The notes under the pieces: generated by a model
Seen by the model: only the letters and a program-made list of their open reading frames with translations
What the model was told of the DNA's origin: nothing
The model's database searches: none
Origin: Toxorhynchites rutilus septentrionalis
Taxonomy: Eukaryota > Arthropoda > Insecta > Diptera > Culicidae
Length of the DNA: 64,000 nt
Assembly (NCBI RefSeq): GCF_029784135.1
Contig: NC_073746.1
Span: 13,778,416 to 13,842,415 of the forward strand
Direction: 5' to 3'
Shown: positions 36,601 to 48,024 of the stretch, one piece after another
How the letters are laid out: every line of letters begins with the position of its first letter
How positions within the stretch are numbered: the stretch's first letter is position 1
Program-made: the position numbers and the translations under genes

Positions 36601-39044
36601 TAACTCATTAAAAAAAAAGCTCCACTTCGAGGCGTGACTTTGCGCATTCGATCCCCCCCTGAGCAGCCAAGACGGGAAAAGTATGAGAAAGCGCTTTTCG
36701 GCCTTTCAACTCAATTCGATTTGCAGCTGCGATAATCACCACCATCGATTGAGGTTCACCGACCAACGAAACAAAGAGGTGCCAAAATAATAACAAGAAC
36801 CGTGTGTTTACAGAAGTCAACCCATTTTCACCCACCCGCAATCATCGAGATTAGCTTTTCACGTTTTTCACACTTTCTTCCGAAAATGTAAACAAATGCT
36901 CGCTGCTGCTGTTGCTAGTGGTTTGGTAATAAAAGCGAAGAAAAACTCGCTTTCAATGGCCAAACGATTACCATCTGTTTTTAAGTCGCACATCCAAGAG
37001 TAATGCTACTATCATTATATATGTATCCCCGCGCATCTTCTTTCCCACAACTATTTGCACCCGCCTCAACCCGCCGCCAGCCATCGGTCGGGTTAACATG
37101 CATTTCACAACTCCCGGCGGAAGCTCCACTCTAAAAACATTATTTTGAAGTTACTTTTTTTCCGCCGCGCGTCTGCTACTGGTTGATGGTTGATTGCTCT
37201 CTTTTTGCCGCCGAACGCGGCAACATGCGTTTCGTCATCACTTTTTCGCCCCGCGGGGTAATTGAGTGTAAGTTGAAAAATATTGCATTTTTTCCTAACA
37301 TTTTAACATCAAAGCCATTCCCTTCTGAACTTCTTCGCCTGCGTCCTCTCGTTTTCCTGATGGCGATCGCGCGTGGGAGAATGTGGGGTGTGCGAAGCAA
37401 AAAGCGTGGAAATGCTGTTGTTTTCAATGCGAATGGTGTTCTCTTCCGGATGGTTATTTGTGCTGTAAGTTTTGGCAGTGTAAATATTTGGATGATAGTC
37501 GCCCTTCTGCGTCATTACGTTCGGTGATTGAAGCAGATAGTTTAATCTCAAAGCCACGAAAACGACATTTTGGGAATCTAGTGCGAGCACGTGTTCTCCG
37601 CATTCTTTCCAGTTACCGGCACCAATCAACATCCAAACCAACGTACCATCGCACGTATCAGTTTTCGTCGCATTCTTCAATTCAGATCTAAACCACAGGC
37701 CGCGACTGCGTTGCCTCATTCGGTGTGTATATGTTCTTGGTCCTCATTATCGAGCTACTCGCGAAGCATATTAATTATACCCACGCGACAGCAGAAAGGG
37801 AGAATCTAGCACACCTGGGAGCACCTCGTACGACTGTCTAGAACCACACACATCCAGCCCACACCAAATTCTCAAAGGCAACCGCGACAAACCACAGCCG
37901 CCGCCGCCGCCGCCGCCACCAACGACGACTTCGGTGGCGGCGTCGAAGCGTACTCCGATTCCAGTTCCTCGCTCGGTTCGGTTGACATATCTTGATTCCA
38001 TATGTGAGGTACACGCTTTGGTCGGCGCCCGATGTGAGGGTTAACATTTCATAGTTCTTCACTTTTTAGACACTTGTGAAGGTCGTGTATTTGGGTTGAC
38101 AATAAGTTGAACCTGTTTGGCTGTTGTTTGTTTTGAACTCAATTCTGCAGCTCCAAATTGGTAGGTGCTTTCTTAGTGCTATTAGTGTCACGATTTATTT
38201 GTTCCGTCGAGACGAGCAAGAGTTTTAAATTTTGATTTCTTATTATATTGGCATGTGACATTTCTAAAAAAAAAGAGGAAGGAGGGGCCTGACCTGTGGA
38301 ATACATATTATCTTCTGTACTATGTGCCGAATTGAGCTGTTTACTCATCTGGTCGAAAATTGTAAAAAATCCACTTTTACTTAATCAGTGTGCTGTAGTG
38401 TTAGGCTGTTGTGCTACTAGTGTATACCTATGACCAGTAGCGACTCGTCCGCATGTTCAAACAGTTCATATGACAGGTAGACAATCTAAAACAGTGTATT
38501 ATTTCATATATGTAGCATAGATGAGGAATTATCGAAGCTATTTTATTTGTAAATTCCAAATTATCCTCGATATCCACGCAATACAACACTACGAAATAAG
38601 CAATAATGACTACCGGGCTCAATCTAAACCGGTCGTTACAAGGCAAACGCAGTCAGCTATGTAGAAAGCGATCACTACTATAAGTACGCCGCTTTGCTTA
38701 AGAAGGTCATTTTAAAACAAACGATAAAAACACACACACACCTTGATCGCCGTCAGGGTTCCCGCGTTCCAGGATTCTGTAAACAACAAAGTTTTCAGCA
38801 GAACTTTGATGTTGAAACTTGTGTTACAGTCAGAGGTCTTCACGCATTTTACTTTAGTTCAACACTGTATTCTAGCTCAAACTATTTGCGAATATGAATG
38901 TTCTTCATACAATTCAGCAAGCAAAGGAATTAGATATAGCAGAATGTGTGCGTAACGTCAAGGCTTGCCTTGTTTCTATAGAGGAGTTAAAAGTGGATCA
39001 TCATTTTGACAGTACGCTCATAGATGCAATCGATGTATCTGACG
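33607..39044. other. mostly unique DNA; GC-richer stretch at 36.4-38.1 kb
   Basis: 33,607-36,300 is AT-rich with no supported gene. 36,400-38,060 is GC-richer with a (GCC)n run at about 37,890-37,920 and many overlapping frames (for example 37309-37719 minus, 136 aa; 37183-37527 plus) that carry no domain. Such sequence would fit a host promoter, 5' UTR or conserved intron. 38,060-39,044 has short frames only, including 38894-39079, which runs into the SINE. Confidence 0.3.
35095..35300. repeat. purine-rich imperfect tandem repeat
   Basis: About 200 bp made of variants of GAAATGAGAAATAGGAAAT on the plus strand, almost free of pyrimidines except T. The unit length drifts between about 7 and 14 bases. 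Confidence 0.9.
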
Positions 39045-39057
39045 AAGCTATGAATGA

Positions 39058-39210
39058 TTCGGGAGGCGATCTGGCGTAGTGGTAACATCCATGCCTCTCA
39101 CGCTAAAGGTCACGAGTTCAATTCTCACTCCCGACATTCTTCCAAAAATGGAAATAAAAAGTGACGAACCAGCCAAAGAGTTGAAAGTCACTATAATACA
39201 GATAAAAAAA
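39058..39210 (+). mobile_element. tRNA-derived SINE, family 2, copy 2
   Basis: Plus-strand copy of the short SINE at 11554-11719, with A-box TGGCGTAGTGG, B-box GAGTTCAATTC and an A tail. It is bracketed by the exact 13-bp duplication AAGCTATGAATGA (39045-39057 and 39211-39223). Confidence 0.93.
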
Positions 39211-39469
39211 AAGCTATGAATGACATTGCTAATACAACGGAAGTCTAAAGAACTTTTTGTGTTCTTCGACGGATCAAGAGTTATTTGCGGTTGAAAGAGG
39301 ACCAGAAACGGTTATTCAGAGTTATGATGTTGGCTGTGGACAAAGATTTCCTTTATAAGATGATACCGATATCATTATTTTATGAGGAAATTATTGACAA
39401 GCTGACCGTAGGATTCCTTTGTTATATGGATAAAAAATGTTCAAATCTCAGGTTTTTTTACGCGGTTTT

Positions 39470-39840
39470 TTCTACGCGATTTTTCCAATTAACGCGTACA
39501 ATATCACATCTGGGACTTCCGCTCATCGTCCGTCCAGAACCGGTCGGCGGCCGTCCGGAACTGGGCTTTCTTTCGATGCTCTGATTGTTGTCCAATAGAC
39601 GTTGTAGATGCCGGAACGGGCGTATCCGGCGTCCACAAAGTGCCACACGATGTCCGTTTTCGACGGGGCGGGGTACCGTTCTTTGAACACGCACACTTCT
39701 GAACGGAGTAGCTTCACTGTTTTCGCCACCACGGTTTGAGTTCGACTGATAGAGCTGTCTATTTTTTTCAGCTGACTCATGGGTTACTATGATTGATGCT
39801 GCATGAGTAGTTTCGTCAGTGCATGTGAAGGTAAACCCAT
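39470..39840 (-). pseudogene. Tc1/mariner transposase N-terminal fragment
   Basis: Two overlapping minus frames (39780-39523 and 39853-39458) divide a transposase helix-turn-helix region between them: one has IVWHFVDAGYARSGIYNV, the other RLLDNNQSIERKPSSGRPP, the linker that follows the second helix. The switch implies a frameshift near 39,600. No catalytic domain remains. Confidence 0.65.
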
Positions 39841-39919
39841 GAAAAATCTGCAATTTTTTTCCATTTTTTTATGTACACATTACTCCGCTTGCACCGAACG
39901 CAGAGCACTGTAATCTCTG

Positions 39920-40330
39920 TCAGCGGCGCAGACAGCCCGGTATAGCCCTTAGGACACAGTTCACTCGACTCAAGAACTTGTCTCGCAGCTCCTTCTTGAT
40001 GTCGGAGTGGCGAATATCGGTAAGCTGTCGGAATCCAAGATATTTATGGGATTCGCCACGAACCATGTATTTTATCAACTCGCCATCATAGACCTCGTAA
40101 CCTCCGGATTCGGTAAGCTGCCCTTTCAACAGATGGACCCAGCGGCACTTGTCGAGGCCGAACTCCGTGAAGATGTCACTGCTTATGTCTTCGACAACCC
40201 GGGTAGCCACACCTAGACGCTGACGTGAATCAGCCTTGACGTGACCTTGAGATCATCCGGGTGAAAGGTATAGCCATGACTTTTGAGCGTCTTACTGAGG
40301 GCGATCAGAGCTAGACAAAACCAACACCAC
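39920..40330 (-). pseudogene. R4/Dong-like LINE reverse transcriptase fragment
   Basis: Frame 40210-39920 contains FGLDKCRWVHLLKG and YLGFRQLTDIRHSDIKKELR, the thumb-side motifs of R2/R4-type non-LTR reverse transcriptases. The catalytic core is absent. The upstream part is out of frame. The clade assignment comes from motif resemblance only. Confidence 0.55.
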
Positions 40331-42892
40331 CTTCCCGTCGTAATTCGGGTTTAGTAACTAACTTTCGAAATCCCTGTGAGAAAAAAAAATCGCGTGAATT
40401 TCAAACTTGGTTTCATGTGTTGTATTACCTCAAAAGCTACAATTTTGAACTCTAGAAAAAAAAAATGATAAAAATATTCGAAAAACTATTTTAGTATTCA
40501 ATTCAATTTTTGAGTAATTTTTTAAAAGTAAATATATTTTATTTTGTCTAGAAAGTTTATTAATTTTCCAACTAACAAACAGCCGGTTTTCAAGCTTTGT
40601 TTTTTTTTCAAAAATAGGCCAATGGATCGTGGTACGATTTAAAAAAAAACTCAGTCACTACAAAAATTAGTCGTATGAAAACATTTTTTGTTAGACTAGA
40701 ACGTATGCATTTAAAAAAAAGCTCCATAGAAATCGGGGGCAGCGGCCGGTTAATTTGAAGTGAAATGACTCTTAATTGTAGGTAGAATTCATTTTACCTT
40801 CCACCAAAGAATTCATTGAACTCCGACCTGCCAGGAAATAGCGATGGACCACACAAAAATCTAAATTGGAAATCGATTCCTTCCGCTCCGATTAGTCGAG
40901 ATTGTTGGCCGATTCGCCCACCAATAATCTCCCCGAGAAAGAAAAAACAAAAGTATAATTATACCCCTTCTCACCGAACCGAACAGATGTTCTCCAGAAC
41001 CATAATCCATCATAACTGTACGCCATGCAGAGAGACCCTGTAATGGTTTGCTTCCATGTTCATATCGAATTAGGCACTCGACCTTCGCGTTAATGGTCGC
41101 AGTAGTGCAGTGCGGATATATTTTTTCCCACCATAGAGCACACACACACACACACACACTTCAAGGAACAGCTTCAATTCTTCATGGCTAGTTGGAGGAA
41201 TCATCCCAAGAACCAAATGAATAGATTCGTTCCGAAGAAAAACTCTACTCCCTAATAAACGAACTCTTCTTTGGCTCTGCCCAAATTACTTGTGCGCACA
41301 AATGGGGAAAATCTTTCTCCCATGGAGTAGAGGCTAGAACCCAGTCGATGATGGGTAAGACGTAAACTTTTATGAAACTTCCTTCTTAACGCCACCGTCG
41401 CTGCGGAAGGCAATGTAATGAAGAAATTGGAATTCGCCGTTTCTGAATCGAGCTACGGTTCCCCTGGTTTAAACTCAACATCTCGTAAATTCCCACAGCG
41501 CACCCAACAGGCGCGCAGAGGGAGTGAACAAAGTCAATATGTTGACGAGGGAAAAATCGTCGATTTCATTCACCGAAAATGCAAGCGCAGGTAAAACTGC
41601 GACCAGGAGAGAGGGCGAAGTGGGACGGATCGAGCCGTAAAGTCGAGAAGTGATAAAACAATACACACGGAAAGCGGAAAGGCGGACAGATCTCCAAAGC
41701 GGACCAGCAAAATGCTCTCCGTTTAGGAGAGTGATTCTTGGCGTTGAAAAGTTGTGGATGGGAAAAGTATTCGAATTTGACCACTTCAAGGGCAAGCATC
41801 GATGGTGCTATAAAGTAACGGAGAGTGCTTCATTGTTTGTTTAGTGTCCCCTAATTGGAATTGTTGAAAGATCAAACTTAATGCAGCTATTGAGATAATT
41901 AGAATATCAGAACTGGAGCCGATTATTGATTGTTCAATTGGTATCATGATTGCCTTTTTGGCTTTGGCTTTTATTGAGTTGAAAAATATAAGTTTATATT
42001 TATCAATTCAATAAAAACCTAACCAATCATGTTATCTAATTGTTCAATCTATGATTTATTCGAGTTCGTCACAAACATTTCCTGGATTTTGAATATTATC
42101 TTTGAAGCCTATTACGAATAATACAGTATGAGAAATAACCAACGCGCGTTACAATTTAAAATATTCATTCAATAATATTCCAACTTCATTGTTTTCGTTC
42201 ATTTCGAATTGGAAATTAGATAGGAAGAAATGGTTGTCATCTTTCTAGTTTAGCTCAGTGCTTACAAATAAAATATCAGTGAAAGAAAGGTATGTTGTCA
42301 TTTTGACGCAATTTCAATACGAGTTTCTTCAGTTGTTATTGAACTTTAATGATTCAGGATGATTACCAAAATGTGTCACCAAGACACATTGAGAATTTTT
42401 AGTAATTTGTTTTCAACGATCGCTGCCAGATTCTGTTGAACTATTTGGGGTTTTATGAGAACAATTTATTCACAGAACGGACTCGATTATATACTGTCAC
42501 CAATTGATTGACGTAGGACTACGTCTTCCAGTACGGGTGCCAAATCAGAAAACAGGTCACATTTTTATTAAAAAAATTAACGTTAATAACGCTATGAACG
42601 AATTCTGATGATTCGCATACCAATAAAATCACCGTCAATAACGTGCAACGAATGCATTCGTTTCTGCCCGTTTCTAACATAGCCATCCGCGATTTAAAAC
42701 ACAGTTTCAATCCAGCTAACGAGCAGAGAATACGGGAAGAATGGAAGATATTACAAACAGCAGTGCAATTTTGTGATAAATAATTAATACATTCATGAAC
42801 GTGAGCAAGAGGTTTCACCTGTTACTGGATTTGCTCGGAACGATTGTTATGCCCAAATTACGACGCTGGAGGCCAACAAATGAGTGTTATTT
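40331..42892. other. non-coding stretch; possible host regulatory DNA at 40.8-41.9 kb
   Basis: 40,331-40,740 is AT-rich. 40,800-41,860 is more GC-balanced, contains a (CA)n run at about 41,138-41,158 and short frames without domains. At 42,480-42,500 a segment CGGACTCGATTATATAC matches the terminus of the Tigger-like elements A and B, apparently an isolated end. 42,510-42,680 shares GCCAAATCAGAAAACAGGT with 18,230. Confidence 0.35.
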
Positions 42893-42894
42893 TA

Positions 42895-43346
42895 ACAGTT
42901 CGGCTGAAAAGTTTATAAGGTAACACAGTAAAACTATATTTTTTTTGCAAAATTCAATTTTATTATTCAACATACAGCGATACAGCGATTATAGCGGTCT
43001 TGCAACTTTTCAATATCATTTTTATAGTACTTTTTCGGTTTTTCCAAAATAGGCCTCAGTGTCGGTAATCACTTCATCATCGGTCTTAAATTTCTTCAGG
43101 TCTGCGAACAGAAAATAGCCAGATCTGGAGAATACGGTGTATGCGGAAGCAATTCGAAGTCCAATTTGCCATGTTTTTCACAATAACAAAAGTTGCTTCA
43201 CTCTCAATGCTGTAACTCACGAACCAATCGACCGATTGCTGTCAAATTTTGACACGTATCCATTGAAAGATGATGCTTTGTGATAGTAGATTTTTGAAAG
43301 AGGGGCCATCTAGACGTCAACCTTATGAACTTTTCAGCTGAACTGT
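42895..43346 (-). mobile_element. mariner MITE (deletion derivative)
   Basis: 452 bp with inverted ends ACAGTTC(A/G)GCTGAAAAGTT and TA on both sides (42893-42894, 43347-43348). On the minus strand it retains transposase scraps around a PYSPDL motif. It is the same family as the fragment at 8956-9290, in the opposite orientation. Confidence 0.88.
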
Positions 43347-43348
43347 TA

Positions 43349-45262
43349 TGTGAGAGGATTAAATTATTTTCTTCTCAATCATTTGCGTTTTAGTTGCCCA
43401 GGAGGAATAATATTTCTTGCATTGTTTGCAAACGGGACGAATATTGAACATACGGGTACCTTTCATGGAAGTATGCTTTCAAATCTCAGCAGGAAAACAT
43501 TACTATTGCTGAGATTCGATTCCACCCCAATTACAATATAGGAGCAAAAATGTTAATAATTTATTGTCAATAGGTGAGTGAGAAAAAAAAGTATGGTATG
43601 TAATTTGTTGTAGAAGATCCGTAGAAGTTCGTTTGTACTGGCAATGAGAGAGGAGAGAGGACATATTGAAATTCAACTCTATTTTCAATGTTATTTTAAT
43701 ATATTGACGATTGGAAATTGTATAATTTGATTGCATAAAATTGCTAGGAAGTGTCCAAATCGATTCATGCAAAAATATCCATCATAAAATCAAGTTTTGA
43801 ACAATTTTCGCTACGTGACCGATATCTAGCTTTTTAATTTGAACCTCCTGTATTTCCCCGAAAATGAAATCCTACATCAGAGCGTATCGATATTTCTTTT
43901 ATTATATTTTTTAATTTTCGAAACAAGAACTTTCAAAGCAAAATAAGTTTTTACAACATTATGACCGCACGGTTTAAATTCACATTCACGGTGCTTTACT
44001 AAAAATACTATACACTGTTATTTATTTATTGTAATGCGATAACGCAGAATTTTGCATCTTTTCGCCTTAGATCAAATATGAGAAAGGATATATGAATATC
44101 AAAAAGAGATGACTGTTTAGACTGATTGAAATGTTATATGAATAAAATAGGTCAGATGGGAAAAAATATTATTGACATCAAGCCATATCCATTGGATAAT
44201 ATTGGATCGTTATTTTAAACAATCTGTAAATTCAGCATAAAACCTAAAAAATCTATAATCAGGTTCTTGGTTTCAAAATGTCTGAAAAATTTGTACAAAG
44301 ACAGATCATGGTCTTGGTCACCATCCTTTTATTTTTTTTACTGTATGAAATCGCAAACGATTCCCGGAACCGTTTTTGGTTCCATGTTCTTGGGAAATGA
44401 CATGAGAATCGATGTTGACTATCCACAAATGTTGATAATTGTGATGACTGATGACTGAATGAATAAGCTACGCAATCGTTTGACATTCGTTGTGTCCGAA
44501 AAGTTATCTTAAGGTCAATTAAATTGACCCAAATATAACTGGAATAAGTTTCAAAGGGCGAAAAAATACCCGCAGTGCATGTTTTGACTTTGTTATTAAC
44601 TTTATTGATAAGACATCCCCAGTCTGCATCGAAAATTAATAAAAAAAAATCCACTTTGTATGATTTCACTGACACCAACAACCCCTCAGCCATGCAAGTC
44701 GCTGATAACGATTTGTTATTAAATTGTGATTATTCTTATTAAAATTGTATTGTGAATTATTGCTTACATATAATTCCTCACGTCACATAATTGATGGCGG
44801 CGAAATATTGATTTTTTCTGAGAAGCTAGTATGGACATGGATGAACTCTTTATTTGTATATTTGTTATTTGTTTTTTGTTTTATTATTGTTTCCAAAAAT
44901 ATGCTATGGATTATTGTTTACAGTAAATTCTTTACGTAAAAGGTAACATTATCGGTTGTGATGAGAAGTTACGTTATTGGAGAAGATTGTTGCAATTTTC
45001 ATTCATTCAGTCAAAAGATTATTTATCACAGTTTATCACATCATGTCCAAAATAGAGAGAGGTTGAGACGACGACGTTCCTCTAGGGATGTTAGTTACAT
45101 TAGAAAGAATTAAACAATATCACAAGGATAAACTTCCTAATAGTTGATGTTATCTATTGTATGGCTGACAAAGTTTTTTTTAAATGTTATGTGTTATGTG
45201 TGTAAGAATTGTGGTAGAAGAATAGAATAGAATAAAATAAAAAAAAACTACAGCGCGTGAAC
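43349..45262. other. non-coding stretch, no gene recognised
   Basis: The longest frame (44259-44693, minus, 144 aa) has no recognisable motif and biased low-complexity ends. A segment at about 45,061-45,095 (GAGACGACGACGTTCCTCTAGGG) resembles the 3' part of SINE family 3, and the stretch ends in an A-rich tail (about 45,220-45,250), so a decayed retroposon may lie here. Confidence 0.35.
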
Positions 45263-45264
45263 TA

Positions 45265-46514
45265 CAGCGCGGACTCGATTATATACAGTCTCTGATCTCT
45301 TTTCACCGTATATAATCGAATCCTGTAAAAAAAAATATTTTTATTCGTTTTTGATGCATATATTCTACGATTATTGAAAATAAAAGATGAATTTAATTTT
45401 TGATTCATCCCCTTAAAAGTCACCTTTCTCACATGAAAAAAATATCTCAGAATCTCTCTCAGAATATGATAGATGATCATATTTGATGAAAAAAATCCTT
45501 CTACGCATATACTCGAATTTCAACAATGACAGAGTTATAGAACTTTTTTTTTTGTTTCGGACTCTGTTGCCTTTAATTGGCTCTACACTAAAAAGTACGC
45601 AGCGTAAGCCAATTATGTTGCCTTTATTTTAAAGATGAGATAATTTAGTACAGGATATAGTAGTGGAACATCTAAATTAGTGGATTTAAATAACTGTTTT
45701 GGAAGTGAAAAGTTCAAAGTTAGTAATTTTCAATTTGTGGTAATTAGATTTATCCCAAAAATTCACATTGAACTTGACTGTTTCTATCAATCAAATTAAA
45801 TTTCTCAAACCACTCTTAAATTTGTTCTTTGACACCCAACTTTTTTCTTAATTTCACTGCAATATAGATATACAGGGAAACTTCGATATAACGTACCCTC
45901 GTTAGAACGTACCCTCGATATAACGTCACTCGATATAACGTACATTTTACCTCGATATAACGTACACATTTCCAAAGTGTAAAGGAATTTTTTTTTCTGA
46001 AAGAACAATAAATTATCTGTATTGTGATGCTAAAACAAGTTTTGTACCTTCAATCAATCCCAAAATACAGCTGGTTTTATGATTCCGGATTCTAAATGAA
46101 TCAAGCTTTACTCAACAGTACGAAGGGAAACATCATGAGAAAGGCTGGGTTCGTTTTCTGATTGAAGCTATTCATTAACTGTACTAAAACAGCAACACAA
46201 TAATGTATTATAGACTACGATTGTGAGTACTTTATTATGCTTCGATATAACGTACAATTCGATACAACTTACAATTTTGAAAGTGAAATGTACGTTTTAT
46301 CGAAGTTTACCTGTAAACAATTCATGGTGAAAATTCAAGCATTATCTTCAAAAACCACGATTTTTACCCCACTTTACACCTTAACCACCTTAACGTTCAG
46401 AGGTTACATTTTTTCTTGAAACAAGTCATATTTGAAATGTAAACATTTTTTTTTTCAAACTGTGTATAATCGAATCAAATATAATCGAGTCTGTATATAA
46501 TCAAGTCCGACCTG
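45265..46514. mobile_element. pogo/Tigger-like non-autonomous TIR element, copy B
   Basis: Same family as 24217-25722, inverted: ends CAGCGCGGACTCGATTATAT and, reversed, CAGGTCGGACTTGATTATAT, flanked by TA (45263-45264, 46515-46516). No transposase. It contains the 441-bp MITE at 45873-46313 at a site that is empty in copy A. Confidence 0.87.
45873..46313. mobile_element. 441-bp TIR MITE nested in Tigger copy B
   Basis: Termini CAGG(G/T)AAACTTCGATA(T/A)AACG with TA duplication (45871-45872, 46314-46315). Subterminal sequence repeats CTCGATATAACGTAC three or four times. Copy A at about 25,085-25,110 shows the uninterrupted sequence, which confirms the limits. Confidence 0.92.
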
Positions 46515-46735
46515 TATAAGCCAGTGGAAATTATCGCTACGCTACAGTAAGAACATATTTCCTGACGATCAAAAGCAATTATCAAAAAACAGGGATGGGT
46601 TATACTTGTGATACAACCGCAAGGTACACGTAGGACTATCGTTGGCTTAGTAATCATTTGTTTGAAGTTGCATATACTGGGATTCCGCTTAAACTCTTTC
46701 ACGAAACGCTTGTAATCCTGATCACTAATAGAATA

Positions 46736-46890
46736 TCAATTCTGACCGCATTTCTCCTTCCGTTCGATGCTCGGAATTTCATAATAATGTTTAATCACAC
46801 GACTCACCGTTGACTGCACGATTTCAAGCTGTTTTCTGATGTTACGATGAGAGGATTTTCCAGGTGCTTGCCCAAAATTAATTCGCGACG
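46736..46890 (-). pseudogene. Tc1-like helix-turn-helix fragment
   Basis: The minus frame reads SSHRNIRKQLEIVQSTVSRV, the recognition-helix region of Tc1-type transposases, followed by a short basic linker. Nothing of the catalytic domain remains. Confidence 0.55.
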
Positions 46891-46960
46891 TTGCTTTCCG
46901 GGTGACGCTATTTCTACAATTCTCGAAAAACTGACAGCGATAAAAATACACTGTAAACAA

Positions 46961-48022
46961 TACACTCTAAACTACTTCTACTCAAAATTTCAAGAGAAAA
47001 TACCCGATGAGTAATGATTAAATAACAGCGTTTTTTTCGTGATGCAGTTTGATGTGGGACACCCTTTAAGTGACATCAGCATTTAGAAATACTGTTTGAT
47101 ACCCAGCTAGCGTGCGTATGTCGATGCCGTTGTTTTATTTTTTTTTATTTCCCCCTGGATGGTTCGATATTGACGGCAATCAAACGTTCGTTTTCTCAGT
47201 AGTATTGATTTATTCAAATCGTTTCTTTTCTCTTTTTTTCAACTAGCAATAATCGCACCTCGGATGTACCTCATTGGTTACGATATCGCCACTGCGCAAA
47301 GCTTATTTCAAATCGTTGTTACTCTAGTATTTTTTTTTGGTCAGTACGATTTGCGGAGTGAAGTTTGAGCCAATCAAAATGTGGGATTTAGCGCGTTTAG
47401 ATAATGCTTGACTTTTTACATTTATTTAGCTCTTTCTAGAAAAAATATACATTACCTTTTTTATGATAGATGCGTAGAAATATTTCCAATCAAAACCATC
47501 ATTCTTACATCTTCATTTTAGATTTTTATTTTACCCCCATATGCTAGACGTAGTCCTATGTCAAAATACAAAAAAAAATATATATATATATTTAAAACAT
47601 CTTTTCTTTCAAGCAATCCATACTTGACTGGAACAGTTCTCAGAATCTAAGAGAAATTAGGTTCAAGCTCGAGCTTGTCAAAAATGGCATTTAGAGCCGT
47701 CAGTCGTTCAGTAGTTCAGTAGTTCCCGAGAACCAAGATGTAGCACAAAGGTTGTCCGACCTCCGAAATGTAACAATCCGTCAAATGGCACCAAAACACT
47801 GTATAGTCGTATGGTTTCGCGTCCGCGACCAATTTTGATTTTAATCCCAGGGACCCGCAATTTTCTAGAGGTAAAAGAACTGTGTAGTTTGAACTTTTTA
47901 CAATAAAAAAACGAACTGAATAATGAACTCGCAATGAGTTCCCTAAGCATTACCGAGTTATCAACATAGTAGGCGAATGGTCGATAAAAAAGTTTTTCGC
48001 ATCTTGCCCTTGCGGTTCGTAT
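46961..48022. other. non-coding stretch, no gene recognised
   Basis: Short overlapping minus frames at 47708-48037 have no recognised domain. A 16-bp palindrome-like GACGTAGTCCTATGTC lies at 47547-47562. Confidence 0.4.
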
Positions 48023-48024
48023 TA

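Noticed and set aside
44259..44693. 144-aa minus-strand frame as a host gene
   Set aside because: No domain, no recognisable start context and composition like the surrounding non-coding DNA.
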